64,000 nt of DNA from Aquabacterium olei (GCF_003100395.1 NZ_CP029210.1:930001-994000), one strand, 5' to 3'; counted from the first letter of the stretch, positions 16,374-25,693 are shown. Notes: generated by a model from the letters alone, not told the origin. Program-made: numbers and translations.

Positions 16374-17921
16374 TCACGAGGCGGTGAACACCCCGTCGTG
16401 GGCCTGACGCAGCAGGTTCTTCTGCACCTTGCCCATGGCGTTGCGCGGCAGTTCGTCGACCACGATCACGCGCTTGGGCACCTTGAAGTTGGCGATGCTG
16501 GCCTTCAGCGCGGTGATCACGGTGGCTTCGTCCGGGGTGCTGCCGGTTTCGGCCACGATCACGGCCACGACGCCCTCGCCGAAGTCAGGGTGAGGCAGGC
16601 CGATCACCGCCGATTCGACCACGCCGGGCAGCCGGTCGATGTGGCTTTCCACTTCGGCCGGATAGACATTGAAGCCCCCGGAGATGATGAGGTCCTTGGC
16701 GCGCCCGACGAGGTGCACGCGGCCCTGTTCGTCGATGCGGCCCACGTCGCCGGTGCGGAACCAGCCGTCGGCGGTGAAGGCTTCGGCGGTCTTGTCGGGC
16801 ATGCCGAGGTAGCCGATGAACACGTTGGGGCCGCGCACCTCCACGTGACCCGGCTCACCGGTGCCCAGAGGCTGGCCCGCGTCGTCCACGATGCGCACGC
16901 CCACGCCCGGCAGCGGCCGGCCCACCGTGCCCGCGATGCGCTCGCCTTCGCGGGCGCGACATGGGTTGGAGCACAGCATGCCGGTCTCGCTCATGCCGTA
17001 GCGCTCCAGAATGGTGTGGCCGGTGCGCGCAGCAAAGGCGCTGAAGGCCGCGGGCAGCAAGGGGGCCGAGCCGCTGACGAACAGCCGCATGCCGGCAGTG
17101 GCTTCGGCATTCAGCCCGTCGTGCGCCAGCAGGCGCCCGTACATCGTCGGCACGCCCATGAACACGGTGGCCTGCGGCGCGGCCGTGTCGGTGAGCTGGG
17201 CCAGCACCGCCGCGGGCGAGAAGGCATTCAGCCAGCGCATCGGTGTGCCCGACAGCAGCGCACAGTGCGAGGCCACGAAGAGCCCGTGGATGTGGAAGAT
17301 GGGCAGTGCATGCACCAGGCAGTCGTCGTGGCGCCAGTCCCAGTGGCGCAGCAGCGTGCGGGCGTTGCTCAGCAGGTTGCCGTGCGTCAGCATTGCGCCC
17401 TTGCTGCGCCCCGTGGTGCCCGAGGTGTAGAGAATGGCCGCGAGGTCATCGGCGCGGCGGGCCACCGGTTCCTGCTCGTCGCCATACAGGCTGGCGTGGC
17501 TCAGCAGGCTGCCGCAGCGGTCCGTACCCAGCGTGAACAGGTGCTCCACCTGTCCGTGGCCCGCCAGCGGGATCACCCATTCCTGGTCGTCCGGGCGGCA
17601 CACCAGCACGGCCGGCTGTGCGTCCTGAACGAAGTACTCGAGCTCGGCCGCGCGGTAGGCCGGGTTGAGCGGCAGGTAGACACAGCCTGCACGCAGCGTG
17701 GCCAGGTACAACAGCAGCGACTCGACCGACTTGTCGACGTGGGCGGCCACCACCGGCGGTCGTCCGTCCACGCCTTGGAGATGCAGGCTCTGCAGCAGAT
17801 TGGCCAGCATGGCGCTGCCCCGGTCCAGGTCGGACCAGGTGTAGCGGCCCGCTTCGGTGAGGATGGCCGCGTCGTCCAGGGTGGCCGGCCAGGCGGCGCG
17901 CAAGGCAGTGAACAGGTTCAT
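16374..17921 (-). CDS. Acyl-CoA synthetase, malonyl-CoA synthetase-like (AMP-binding)
   Basis: A 515-residue adenylate-forming enzyme. The P-loop-like A3 motif is LYTSGTTGRSKGAML, the A5 motif YGMSETGM, A7 WFRTGDVGRID, A8 GRAKDLIISGGFNVYPAEVE, and the C-terminal Lys motif PRNAMGKVQK, so it is complete. Overall length and the FKVPKRVIVVDELPRNAMGKVQK end resemble malonyl-CoA synthetase (MatB), but dicarboxylate specificity is inferred, not seen. ATG 17919-17921 (MNLFTALR) is chosen; nine codons upstream another ATG exists and neither has a strong ribosome site. First gene of the probable operon with the aldolase gene. Confidence 0.88.
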   Translation of the reverse strand: MNLFTALRAAWPATLDDAAILTEAGRYTWSDLDRGSAMLANLLQSLHLQGVDGRPPVVAAHVDKSVESLLLYLATLRAGCVYLPLNPAYRAAELEYFVQDAQPAVLVCRPDDQEWVIPLAGHGQVEHLFTLGTDRCGSLLSHASLYGDEQEPVARRADDLAAILYTSGTTGRSKGAMLTHGNLLSNARTLLRHWDWRHDDCLVHALPIFHIHGLFVASHCALLSGTPMRWLNAFSPAAVLAQLTDTAAPQATVFMGVPTMYGRLLAHDGLNAEATAGMRLFVSGSAPLLPAAFSAFAARTGHTILERYGMSETGMLCSNPCRAREGERIAGTVGRPLPGVGVRIVDDAGQPLGTGEPGHVEVRGPNVFIGYLGMPDKTAEAFTADGWFRTGDVGRIDEQGRVHLVGRAKDLIISGGFNVYPAEVESHIDRLPGVVESAVIGLPHPDFGEGVVAVIVAETGSTPDEATVITALKASIANFKVPKRVIVVDELPRNAMGKVQKNLLRQAHDGVFTAS

Positions 17922-17990
17922 GCCGTAAAGGTAACGCATCGCGCGCACCGCGCCGTGCGGTCAGGCTACAGTCTGGGCGCTCCTGCCTCC

Positions 17991-19487
17991 ATGGTTTCCC
18001 GCATGCCGCTGTTGCAGCCTTTGTTCTCCTCGCGTTGTCGTCGCCGCCTCATCGGGGCGGCGCTGGTGCTGAGCGCGCTCGCGCACCCGATGCCCGTGCG
18101 CGCGGGCCTGCTCGATGACGTGCCCGTGGGCATCGGCTTTGCGGCCTGGGACCTCTGCACCCGGGTGCTGGCCACCGGGGATGACGAAGCCCGAGTGCGC
18201 ACGCGCTACACCGGGCCCAAGGTGAGCCCGCTGCCGTGGATCTGGCGGGTGCGGCAGGGCGCCGACGAGGTCGAGGTCAAGACCTGGCTGCCGGTGCCCG
18301 GATGGCGACGTGTGGCGGTGCATCGGCCGGGGCTGGGCTGCACGCTCCTTCCCCCAGGAATGGACCGCGCCACCTGGCTGCGCACCAGCCCGGCCCTGAA
18401 GCCGCCCGGCCGGCCCCCAGCGCTGACACCGGCACAGGCCGGCCGACCCTGGCCCGAGGGCGAAGGCCCGGCCCAGGCGCCGCCCGCGCACACCGCGTTG
18501 CCCGTGGCCCTCGAGCGCGCCGCTGCTTCGCTGTTTGCTGAAGCGACGGACGACCGGCGGGCGCGCCAGAACACGCATGCGGTGCTGGTGCTGCACCAGG
18601 GACGGCTGGTGTACGAGCGTTACGCACCGGGCTATGGCCCGGACAGCCTGCTGCCCGGCTGGTCGATGACGAAGTCGCTGACCGCGCTGTGGGCCGGCGC
18701 CCTGCTCGGGCGGGGTGTGCTGGCGCTCGACCAGCCCCTGGGCCTGCCCGTGTGGGCCGGCACGGAAAAAGCGGGGATCACGTGGCGGCACGCGTTGAAC
18801 CTCGCGCCCGGCCTGGCGTGGGACGAAGGCCACTCGGGTTTCAGTTCTGTCTCGGACATGCTGTTCTTGCACGGCGACCACGCGGCCTATGCCGCGGCCA
18901 TGCCGCTGGAGGCCGCGCCCGGCACCCGCTTCAACTACTCCACCGGCACCAGCGCCCTGCTGGGGGCTGCCATCCGTCACCGGCTGGGCGGCGACGCCCA
19001 ACGCACCCTCGACAGCCTTTGGCAAGACCTGCTGGCGCCGCTGGGCGTGCGCGTGGGCTTTGTGGAGCCCGATGCGACCGGCACGCCGGCCGCCGGCGCG
19101 CGCGGGGTGCTGCGCCCGCGTGACTGGCTCCGTCTGGGTGAACTCGTGCGGCTGGATGGGCAGTGGCAGGGCCGCACGGTGGTGCCGCCCGGGTTTGTCG
19201 CCTTCATGCGGGCGCCATCGCCGGCCAACGCGGGATACGGCGCGGGCCTGCGCCGGTACGACCCTGCGCTGATGCCCGTCACCGTGCCGCGGGACGTCGC
19301 CTATTTCACCGGCCTGATGGGCCAGTTCATGGTCATCCTGCCGAGCCAGCAACTCGTGCTGCTGCGCATGGGTGTGTCGCTCGACAAGGAGGAAACGCGT
19401 CGCCGCGTGTTCGATGCGGCGCAGGCCCTGGCGCGCGCCAGCCAGGAGCCGCGTGAGCCCGTGCTCGCCCAGGCGGCCGGGCGTTGA
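17991..19487 (+). CDS. Serine hydrolase, class C beta-lactamase-like
   Basis: A 498-residue exported serine hydrolase of the beta-lactamase/esterase (AmpC-like) fold. After an Arg-rich start and hydrophobic segment with a VRA-GLL cleavage site, the catalytic S-x2-K is in GWSMTKSLTALW and the Y-x-N/S motif is FNYSTGTSALLG; family pattern GLAWDEGHSGFSSVSDM is also typical. An extra N-terminal domain of about 130 residues precedes the hydrolase part. Probably periplasmic esterase or peptidase; true beta-lactamase activity is not implied. ATG 17991 is used; ATG 18003 is an alternative. It is divergent from the acyl-CoA synthetase gene and converges on the next one. Confidence 0.85.
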   Translation: MVSRMPLLQPLFSSRCRRRLIGAALVLSALAHPMPVRAGLLDDVPVGIGFAAWDLCTRVLATGDDEARVRTRYTGPKVSPLPWIWRVRQGADEVEVKTWLPVPGWRRVAVHRPGLGCTLLPPGMDRATWLRTSPALKPPGRPPALTPAQAGRPWPEGEGPAQAPPAHTALPVALERAAASLFAEATDDRRARQNTHAVLVLHQGRLVYERYAPGYGPDSLLPGWSMTKSLTALWAGALLGRGVLALDQPLGLPVWAGTEKAGITWRHALNLAPGLAWDEGHSGFSSVSDMLFLHGDHAAYAAAMPLEAAPGTRFNYSTGTSALLGAAIRHRLGGDAQRTLDSLWQDLLAPLGVRVGFVEPDATGTPAAGARGVLRPRDWLRLGELVRLDGQWQGRTVVPPGFVAFMRAPSPANAGYGAGLRRYDPALMPVTVPRDVAYFTGLMGQFMVILPSQQLVLLRMGVSLDKEETRRRVFDAAQALARASQEPREPVLAQAAGR

Positions 19488-19508
19488 CACACCCGGCCGA
19501 CACCCACC

Positions 19509-21167
19509 TCAGACGTTGATCGCGGCCACCGAGCCGGCGACCTTGCGCAGCTCGAACTTCTGGATCTTGCCGGTCGAGGTCTTGGGCAGTTCGCCGAACA
19601 CCACGGCGCGTGGTGCCTTGAAGTGCGCGAGGTGCGCGCGGCAGTGCTGGATGATCTCCTCGGCCGTCACCTGGGCGCCCGGCTTGAGTTCGATGAAGGC
19701 GCACGGCGTCTCACCCCACTTCTCGTCGGGCTTGGCCACCACGGCGGCGGCCATCACGGCGGGGTGGCGGTACAGCACGTCTTCCACCTCGATGGACGAG
19801 ATGTTCTCGCCGCCCGAGATGATGATGTCCTTGCTCCGGTCCTTGATCTTCACGTAGCCGTCGGGGTACATCACGGCGAGATCACCCGTGTGGAACCACC
19901 CGCCAGCAAAGGCCTCCTGCGTGGCCTTCGGGTTCTTCAGGTAGCCCTTCATCGTGATGTTGCCGCGGAACATGATCTCGCCCATGGTCTCGCCATCGGC
20001 CGGCACGGGTTGCATGGTCAGCGGGTCCATCACGCTGATGCCGCGTTGCAGGTGGTAGGCCACGCCCTGGCGGGCGTTCAGGCGGGCGCGCTCGCCCACA
20101 GGCAGCTCGTTCCACGACTCGTGCTTCACGCACACCGACGCCGGGCCGTAGATCTCGGTCAGGCCGTAGACATGGGTCAGGTCGATGCCGAGCTGCTCCA
20201 TGCCCTCGATCATGGCAGCGGGCGGCGCGGCGCCGGCCACCATGGCCTTCACACCCTGACCCTGGCGCAGGTTCAGGCCTTCCTTCAGCTCGGCCGGCGC
20301 ATTCACCAGCGCGGCATGCACGATGGGGGCGCTGCAGTAGTGCGTGACGCCATGCTGACGGAATGCCTCGAAGATGGACTTCGGGTCGACGCGGCGCAGG
20401 CACACGTTCACGCCAGCGCGCGCGGCCACCGTCCACGGGAAGCACCAGCCATTGCAGTGGAACATCGGCAGCGTCCACAGGTAGACCGGGTGCTTGGGCA
20501 TGTCCCACTCGAGGATGTTGGACACCGCGTTCGTGGCCGCCCCGCGGTGGTGGTAGACCACGCCCTTGGGGTTGCCTGTCGTGCCCGACGTGTAGTTCAA
20601 CGCGATCGCATCCCACTCGTCCGACGGCATTTCCCATGCGTAGTCGGGCTGCCCCTGGGCCACCAGCTGTTCATACGTCAGGGTGCCGATGCGTTCCGTC
20701 TTGCCGGTGTACAGCACATCCTCCACGTCGACCACCAGGATCGGCTCGGCGCGCGTGCGCAGCGCCAGGGCCTGGGCCATCACGCCGCTGAACTCCGGGT
20801 CCACGATGACGGCCTTGGCCTCGCCATGGTCGAGCATGAAGGCCAGGGCCTCGGCGTCCAGCCGGGTGTTCAGTGCGTTCAGCACCGCGCCGGCCATGGG
20901 GATGCCGAAGTGCGCTTCCACCATGGGTGGCGTGTTGGGCAGCATCACGGCCACCGTGTCGCCCACACCAATGCCCTGTTGTCGCAGCGCGCTGGCCAGT
21001 CGGCGGCAGCGCGTGTAGGTCTGGCCCCAGCTCTGCCGCAGGGCACCATGCACGATGGCCAGTCGGTCGGGGTAGACGAGGGCGGTGCGCTCGATGAAGG
21101 ACAGCGGCGACATCGGCACATGGTTGGCCGGGTTGCGGGGCAGGTCCTGTTCGTAGATGTTCGGCAT
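19509..21167 (-). CDS. Acyl-CoA synthetase (AMP-binding)
   Basis: A complete 552-residue adenylate-forming acyl-CoA ligase: A3 motif NYTSGTTGNPKGVVYHHRG, TLPMFHCNGWCFPWT, A5 YGLTEIYGP, A7 WFHTGDLAVMYPDGY, A8 DRSKDIIISGGENISSIEVED and the catalytic Lys in PKTSTGKIQKFELR. The sequence style (MFHCNGWC, HRGAATNA) is that of the medium-chain/aryl acyl-CoA ligase group that includes DmdB-like enzymes; the acid used is not determinable. Start ATG 21165-21167 gives the usual PxNxxPLSPLSFIERTA opening. Stands alone on the minus strand, upstream neighbour is an S4-domain gene in the same direction 126 bases away. Confidence 0.92.
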   Translation of the reverse strand: MPNIYEQDLPRNPANHVPMSPLSFIERTALVYPDRLAIVHGALRQSWGQTYTRCRRLASALRQQGIGVGDTVAVMLPNTPPMVEAHFGIPMAGAVLNALNTRLDAEALAFMLDHGEAKAVIVDPEFSGVMAQALALRTRAEPILVVDVEDVLYTGKTERIGTLTYEQLVAQGQPDYAWEMPSDEWDAIALNYTSGTTGNPKGVVYHHRGAATNAVSNILEWDMPKHPVYLWTLPMFHCNGWCFPWTVAARAGVNVCLRRVDPKSIFEAFRQHGVTHYCSAPIVHAALVNAPAELKEGLNLRQGQGVKAMVAGAAPPAAMIEGMEQLGIDLTHVYGLTEIYGPASVCVKHESWNELPVGERARLNARQGVAYHLQRGISVMDPLTMQPVPADGETMGEIMFRGNITMKGYLKNPKATQEAFAGGWFHTGDLAVMYPDGYVKIKDRSKDIIISGGENISSIEVEDVLYRHPAVMAAAVVAKPDEKWGETPCAFIELKPGAQVTAEEIIQHCRAHLAHFKAPRAVVFGELPKTSTGKIQKFELRKVAGSVAAINV

Positions 21168-21293
21168 GGCGGGGTTCTCCTGACGGGTTTGCGTCCATCC
21201 TGCCCCAGTGGTTTCTATCGCGCCGCGGGATTCCCCCTGTGTCAGCTTGGTACAGGTGCGCGCAGGGCGCTGTCCTGAAGCGACACGGACGGG

Positions 21294-21545
21294 TCAGGCA
21301 GCTGGCGTGTCAGCCTGATCCTCGGGGATAACCCGAACCCGCGCACCTTGCACGCTCACCACTTGCCCCGCTCGGATCTTGGCGGTCTTGCGCAGCTCAT
21401 CCTGGCCGTCGACCTGAACCAGGCCTTCCGCCACCATGGTCTTGGCGCGCCCGCCGCTTTCGGCCAGTCCGCAGGCCTTGAGCAGGCTGTCGAGCGTGAT
21501 GAAGTCGCCGCGCAGCGGAAAGGTGATCTGTTGCAGTGGGGGCAT
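21294..21545 (-). CDS. S4-type RNA-binding protein, YbcJ-like
   Basis: An 83-residue protein consisting of one S4 RNA-binding domain: ITLDSLLKACGLAESGGRAK, then MVAEGLVQVDGQDELRKTAKIRAGQVV, the fold also used by ribosomal protein S4 and tRNA/rRNA enzymes. It resembles E. coli YbcJ. Role probably in ribosome or RNA metabolism, not proven. The ATG at 21543-21545 matches the length of the family; an upstream in-frame ATG would add about 20 residues without family likeness. No strong ribosome site is seen. Confidence 0.82.
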   Translation of the reverse strand: MPPLQQITFPLRGDFITLDSLLKACGLAESGGRAKTMVAEGLVQVDGQDELRKTAKIRAGQVVSVQGARVRVIPEDQADTPAA

Positions 21546-21704
21546 GGTGAGCAGGGAAGATACGGAGTCGGGGTGTCGCGCAGAAACCCCACGGGCGGCC
21601 GGCATCAGGGCACAATGGCGTCTGATTGTGAGTTCGCGTGTTTTCACATTGGTCGAGACCGGTGTCACGCGGTGCCCATTGTCGCGCGGTGAGTTCCCCT
21701 GCAG

Positions 21705-21717
21705 TACAGTCCGCCCA
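21705..21717 (+). promoter_or_regulatory. -10 element six bases from the start codon (leaderless?)
   Basis: TACAGT at 21705-21710 resembles the sigma-70 -10 hexamer and ends exactly six bases before ATG 21717, with no ribosome-binding sequence between. Transcription starting about six to seven bases downstream would put the start codon at or near the 5' end of the mRNA. Confidence 0.35.
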
Positions 21718-21998
21718 TGAAAAAGACCGACCTTGAAAAGAACAAGGGCCTGAAGATCATGGGTCAGATGCGCCAGGCGGGCTCCCCGAGCCGCTTTGGT
21801 GTCGCTGCCCAGGCCGTGCCCGACCGCCGTGAACAACGCAAGCTCGACCAGGCTGCAGGCCTGGTGCCGTTCGCGGTGAAACTGCCTCAGGACCTGATCA
21901 CGCGCCTGCGTGAACGGGCCGAAGCGGAACACCGTCCCCTTCATGAGCTGACCGCGGCCCTCCTTGACGCGGCGCTCGCTGCCCCACCGGCCGACTGA
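21717..21998 (+). CDS. Small hypothetical protein, ribbon-helix-helix-like C-terminus
   Basis: A 93-residue basic protein I do not recognise. The second half (FAVKLPQDLITRLRERAEAEHRPLHELTAALLDAAL) has the strand-helix-helix pattern of ribbon-helix-helix DNA-binding proteins (a beta strand with alternating residues, then two amphipathic helices), so a small regulator is possible. It is 17 bases upstream of an aldehyde dehydrogenase gene in the same direction and may be co-transcribed with it. The start codon lacks a ribosome site and may be leaderless. Confidence 0.7.
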   Translation: MKKTDLEKNKGLKIMGQMRQAGSPSRFGVAAQAVPDRREQRKLDQAAGLVPFAVKLPQDLITRLRERAEAEHRPLHELTAALLDAALAAPPAD

Positions 21999-22015
21999 CC
22001 TGACGGAGACCCCCG

Positions 22016-23488
22016 ATGAGCCGCCCTGCGATGCACCTTGTTGATCCTGCAACCGGTGAATCCGATCCGGAGCAGATTCGTCGGGTCTTTGAGTCCCAGC
22101 AGGCCACGGCCCTGGCCTGGCGGCAGTCGACGATTGCCGAGCGCATCGCCCGCCTCAAGCGCCTGCGCGAGGCCATGCTGGCCCGTCGCGACGATTTCTA
22201 CGCGGCCTTCGCCAAGGACTACCGCAAGCCGGTGGTCGAGGTCGAGGGCACCGAACTCATGCCGGTGCTCGACGAGATCCGGCACACCATCGGCAACCTG
22301 AAGAAGTGGGCGCAACCACGCCGCGTGTGGCCCACGATGACCACCGCCTTCACCAGCGCCTGGATCGAGTACCAGCCGCGTGGCCGCTGCCTCATCATCG
22401 CGCCCTGGAACTTCCCGCTGAACCTGTGCTTCGGGCCGCTGGTCTCGGCGCTGGCCGCAGGCAACACCGTCATCCTCAAGCCTTCAGAGATGACGCCGGC
22501 CGTCAGCGCCGTCATGGCCGAGGTGATCGCCTCCATCTTCCAGCCGCATGAGGTGGCGCTGTTCGAAGGCAGCCTGCCGACCTCGCAGGCGCTGCTGGCG
22601 CTGCCGTTCGATCACATCTTCTTCACCGGCTCGCCGGCTGTTGGCAAGGTCGTGATGACGGCCGCGGCCCGGCACCTGACCAGCGTCACGCTCGAGCTGG
22701 GTGGCAAGTCGCCTGTCATCGTCGACGAAACCGCCGACATCCAGGCTTCGGCCGAGACCCTGCTGTGGGGCAAGTTCACCAACTGCGGTCAGATCTGCGT
22801 GGCGCCCGACCACGTGTTCGTGCACGCCTCCGTCAAGGACGACTTCGTCGAGGCCTGCCGCCGCGTGGTGGCGCAACGCTTCGGCCGCACGCCCGACGCC
22901 GTGCGCCAGAGCCCCGATCTGACCCGCGTCATCAACCAGCGTCACACGCAGCGCATTGCCGGCCTGCTGACCGACGCGAAGGACAAGGGCGCCCGCGTGC
23001 TCGTGGGCGGCGAGGTCGACGTCAGCACCTGCTACATCGCCCCCACGCTGATCGACCAGGTGCCCGAGTCGGCCGAGATCATGCAGGAAGAGATCTTCGG
23101 CCCGGTGCTGCCGGTCGTGACCTACACCGACCTGAACGAGGTGGTGAACACCATCAACGCCCAGCCCAAGCCGCTGGCGCTGTACATCTTCAGCCGCGAC
23201 AAGCGCCGCACGCGTGACCTGATCGAGCGCACCAGCTCGGGCGGCGTGGCGATCAACCACTGCGTGCTGCACTATGCGCACGGCAACCTGCCGTTCGGCG
23301 GCGTCAACAACTCCGGCATCGGCAGCGCGCACGGCGAGTTCGGCTTCAAGGCCTTCTCGCACGAGCGGGCGGTGCTGAAGTCCGGGCCCATCATGATGGC
23401 CCGGATGTTCTTCCCGCCCTATACCGGCCTCAAGCAGAAGCTCGTGCGCTGGACGGTGGACAGCCTGCGTCTGCCTTCGTTGTTCTGA
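22016..23488 (+). CDS. Aldehyde dehydrogenase, coniferyl-aldehyde-dehydrogenase-like
   Basis: A 490-residue NAD(P)-dependent aldehyde dehydrogenase of class 3 style. Catalytic Glu227 is in LELGGKSP and nucleophile Cys261 in NCGQICVAPD, separated by 34 residues as usual; IIAPWNFPLNLC and FTGSPAVGKVVM mark the cofactor-binding fold. The C-terminus extends to a hydrophobic FFPPYTGLKQKLVRW segment, as in membrane-associated fatty or aromatic aldehyde dehydrogenases. It likely oxidises aromatic or long-chain aldehydes to acids. It follows a small possible DNA-binding gene by 17 bases. Confidence 0.92.
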   Translation: MSRPAMHLVDPATGESDPEQIRRVFESQQATALAWRQSTIAERIARLKRLREAMLARRDDFYAAFAKDYRKPVVEVEGTELMPVLDEIRHTIGNLKKWAQPRRVWPTMTTAFTSAWIEYQPRGRCLIIAPWNFPLNLCFGPLVSALAAGNTVILKPSEMTPAVSAVMAEVIASIFQPHEVALFEGSLPTSQALLALPFDHIFFTGSPAVGKVVMTAAARHLTSVTLELGGKSPVIVDETADIQASAETLLWGKFTNCGQICVAPDHVFVHASVKDDFVEACRRVVAQRFGRTPDAVRQSPDLTRVINQRHTQRIAGLLTDAKDKGARVLVGGEVDVSTCYIAPTLIDQVPESAEIMQEEIFGPVLPVVTYTDLNEVVNTINAQPKPLALYIFSRDKRRTRDLIERTSSGGVAINHCVLHYAHGNLPFGGVNNSGIGSAHGEFGFKAFSHERAVLKSGPIMMARMFFPPYTGLKQKLVRWTVDSLRLPSLF

Positions 23489-23606
23489 TCGGCCCCCGGC
23501 CGCCAGTACAGTTGCCCCGTCTTTACGGGTTCATCTGTACGGTTGTCCGGATCCTCGGGCCCGTGGCTATCCGATAATCCGGATCGCCGAGCCCCTTTTG
23601 CCCTCG

Positions 23607-23640
23607 GCCCGCCTTCGTGACACACGCTGGCGGGCTTTTT
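23607..23640 (+). terminator. Intrinsic terminator, possible attenuator before livH
   Basis: GCCCGCC (23607-23613) pairs with GGCGGGC (23629-23635), with an inner CGTG/CACG stem in the loop, and is followed by five T residues. It is a textbook intrinsic terminator. It lies 118 bases after the aldehyde dehydrogenase stop but only 15 bases before the GTG start of livH, so it may end the upstream transcript or act as an attenuator in the liv leader. Confidence 0.75.
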
Positions 23641-23655
23641 GCTATTGCTCACACC

Positions 23656-24579
23656 GTGGACATCTTCATTCAACAACTGATCAACGGTCTGGTCCTGGGC
23701 AGCATGTATGCGCTCGTGGCACTGGGCTACACGATGGTGTACGGCATCATCAACCTCATCAACTTCGCCCACGGCGAGGTGCTCATGGTGGGGGCGCTGG
23801 TGAGCTGGACGGTGGTGACATCGCTGGAGGGCAGCGGCATACCCGGCTGGGCGCTCTTGTCCCTGTCGCTCGTGATCGCCATGGCGGTGTGCATGCTGCT
23901 GAACATGGCGATCGAGAAGCTCGCCTACCGGCCGCTGCGCAACGCGCCGCGTCTGGCACCGCTGATCACGGCCATGGGCATGTCGCTGCTGCTGCAGACC
24001 CTGGCGATGATCCTCTGGAAGCCGGACTACAAGCCGTACCCGATCCTGCTGAACGACGAACCCTATGAATTCATGGGGGCGACGATCAACCTTGTGCAGA
24101 TCCTGATCCTGGTCGTCACGGCGCTGACGCTGGCCGGCCTGATGGCGCTGATCCACGGCACCAAGCTCGGCCGCGCAATGCGCGCCACAGCCGAGAACCC
24201 GCGCGTGGCGCAGTTGATGGGCGTGCGCCCGGACCGCGTCATCAGCGCCACGTTCGCCATCGGCGCCGCGCTGGCCGCGCTGGCCGGTGTGATGTGGGCC
24301 GCCAACTATGGCTCGGTGCAGCACACCATGGGCTTCCTGCCCGGGCTGAAGGCCTTCACGGCGGCCGTGTTCGGCGGCATCGGCAACCTGGGGGGCGCCA
24401 TGGTGGGCGGGGTGCTGCTGGGCGTCATCGAATCCATGGGCGCGGGCTACATCGGCGATTTCACCGGGGGCGTGCTGGGCAGCAACTACCAGGACATCTT
24501 TGCCTTCACCGTGCTGATCCTCGTGCTCACCTTGCGCCCCCAGGGCCTGCTGGGTGAACGCGTTGCCGACCGCCCCTGA
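23656..24579 (+). CDS. livH: Branched-chain amino acid ABC transporter permease LivH
   Basis: A 307-residue inner-membrane permease of the LivH family: an N-terminal QQLINGLVLGSMYALVALGYTMVYGIINLINFAHGE, which is strongly conserved, about eight membrane helices, and the EAA-like loop AENPRVAQLMGVRPDRVI that contacts the ATPase. With LivM it forms the channel for leucine, isoleucine, valine or an amide/urea-type substrate. GTG 23656 is used because the longer frame (from 23617) would start inside the terminator hairpin. First gene of livHMGF; no periplasmic binding protein gene is adjacent, so it must be encoded elsewhere. Confidence 0.93.
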   Translation: MDIFIQQLINGLVLGSMYALVALGYTMVYGIINLINFAHGEVLMVGALVSWTVVTSLEGSGIPGWALLSLSLVIAMAVCMLLNMAIEKLAYRPLRNAPRLAPLITAMGMSLLLQTLAMILWKPDYKPYPILLNDEPYEFMGATINLVQILILVVTALTLAGLMALIHGTKLGRAMRATAENPRVAQLMGVRPDRVISATFAIGAALAALAGVMWAANYGSVQHTMGFLPGLKAFTAAVFGGIGNLGGAMVGGVLLGVIESMGAGYIGDFTGGVLGSNYQDIFAFTVLILVLTLRPQGLLGERVADRP

Positions 24580-24589
24580 GGACCCCGCC

Positions 24590-25693
24590 ATGAACAAGAA
24601 CCGACTGCTGCCCTTCCTGGGCGCCGCCGTGGCCCTGGCCGTCCTGCCCCTGCTGCTGCAGGGCGTGGGCGAGGCCTGGGTCCGCATCCTCGACACCGCG
24701 CTGCTCTACATCCTGCTGGCGCTGGGCCTCAACATCGTGGTGGGCTTTGCCGGCCTGCTCGATCTGGGCTACATCGCCTTTGCGGCGGTGGGCGCCTACC
24801 TGTTCGCGCTGCTGGCCTCGCCGCACCTGGCCGAGAACCTGCCCGCCGTGGCCGCGCTGTTCCCCGATGGCCTGCACACGCCGATCTGGCTGGCGTTGCC
24901 GCTGGGGGCCGGGCTGGCCGCACTGGCCGGCGTGATGCTGGGCGCGCCCACGCTGAAGTTGCGAGGCGACTACCTGGCCATCGTCACGCTGGGTTTTGGC
25001 GAGATCATCCGCGTGTTCATGAACAACCTGGACGCACCGGTCAACATCACCAACGGGCCCAAGGGCATCAACGCGATCGAGCCCTTCCGTGTCGGCCCCA
25101 TCAACCTGGGTGAGCCCTGGCACATCGGCAGCTTCACGCTGCCGCCCGTCACGCTGCACTACTACCTGTTCCTGGGCATCGTGATCCTGGCCGTCATCGT
25201 CTGCATGCGGCTGCATGATTCCCGCCTGGGCCGCGCCTGGATGGCGATCCGCGAAGACGAAGTCGCCGCCAAGGCCATGGGCCTGAACACGCGCAACCTC
25301 AAGCTGCTGGCCTTCGGCCTCGGCGCGACCTTCGGTGGCGTGTCGGGGGTGCTGTTCGCCAGCTTCCAGGGCTTTGTGTCGCCCGAGTCGTTCAGCCTGC
25401 AGGAGTCCATCCTGGTGGTGGCCATGGTGGTGCTGGGCGGTCTGGGGCACATCCCCGGCGTCATCCTGGGCGCCTTCCTGCTGGCCGCGCTGCCCGAGGT
25501 GCTGCGCCACGTGGCCGGCCCGTTGCAGGCCATGACCGACGGTCGTCTGGACGCCGCCATCCTGCGGCAGTTGCTGGTCGCTGTCGCGATGATCGGCATC
25601 ATGCTGGCTCGCCCGCGTGGCCTGTGGCCCGCGCCGGCGCACGAGGACCGCCTGATCCCCGATGAGGCTGCACTGAAGGAGGGCCAGGCATGA
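24590..25693 (+). CDS. livM: Branched-chain amino acid ABC transporter permease LivM
   Basis: A 367-residue permease of the LivM family, partner of LivH. About ten hydrophobic segments; family-specific stretches include GLNIVVGFAGLLDLGYIAFAAVGAY and LKLRGDYLAIVTLGFGEIIRVFMNN, and the ATPase-contacting loop IREDEVAAKAMGLNTRNLKLLAF. Start ATG 24590 lies 10 bases after the livH stop; the end overlaps the start of livG by four bases (ATGA). Confidence 0.93.
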   Translation: MNKNRLLPFLGAAVALAVLPLLLQGVGEAWVRILDTALLYILLALGLNIVVGFAGLLDLGYIAFAAVGAYLFALLASPHLAENLPAVAALFPDGLHTPIWLALPLGAGLAALAGVMLGAPTLKLRGDYLAIVTLGFGEIIRVFMNNLDAPVNITNGPKGINAIEPFRVGPINLGEPWHIGSFTLPPVTLHYYLFLGIVILAVIVCMRLHDSRLGRAWMAIREDEVAAKAMGLNTRNLKLLAFGLGATFGGVSGVLFASFQGFVSPESFSLQESILVVAMVVLGGLGHIPGVILGAFLLAALPEVLRHVAGPLQAMTDGRLDAAILRQLLVAVAMIGIMLARPRGLWPAPAHEDRLIPDEAALKEGQA

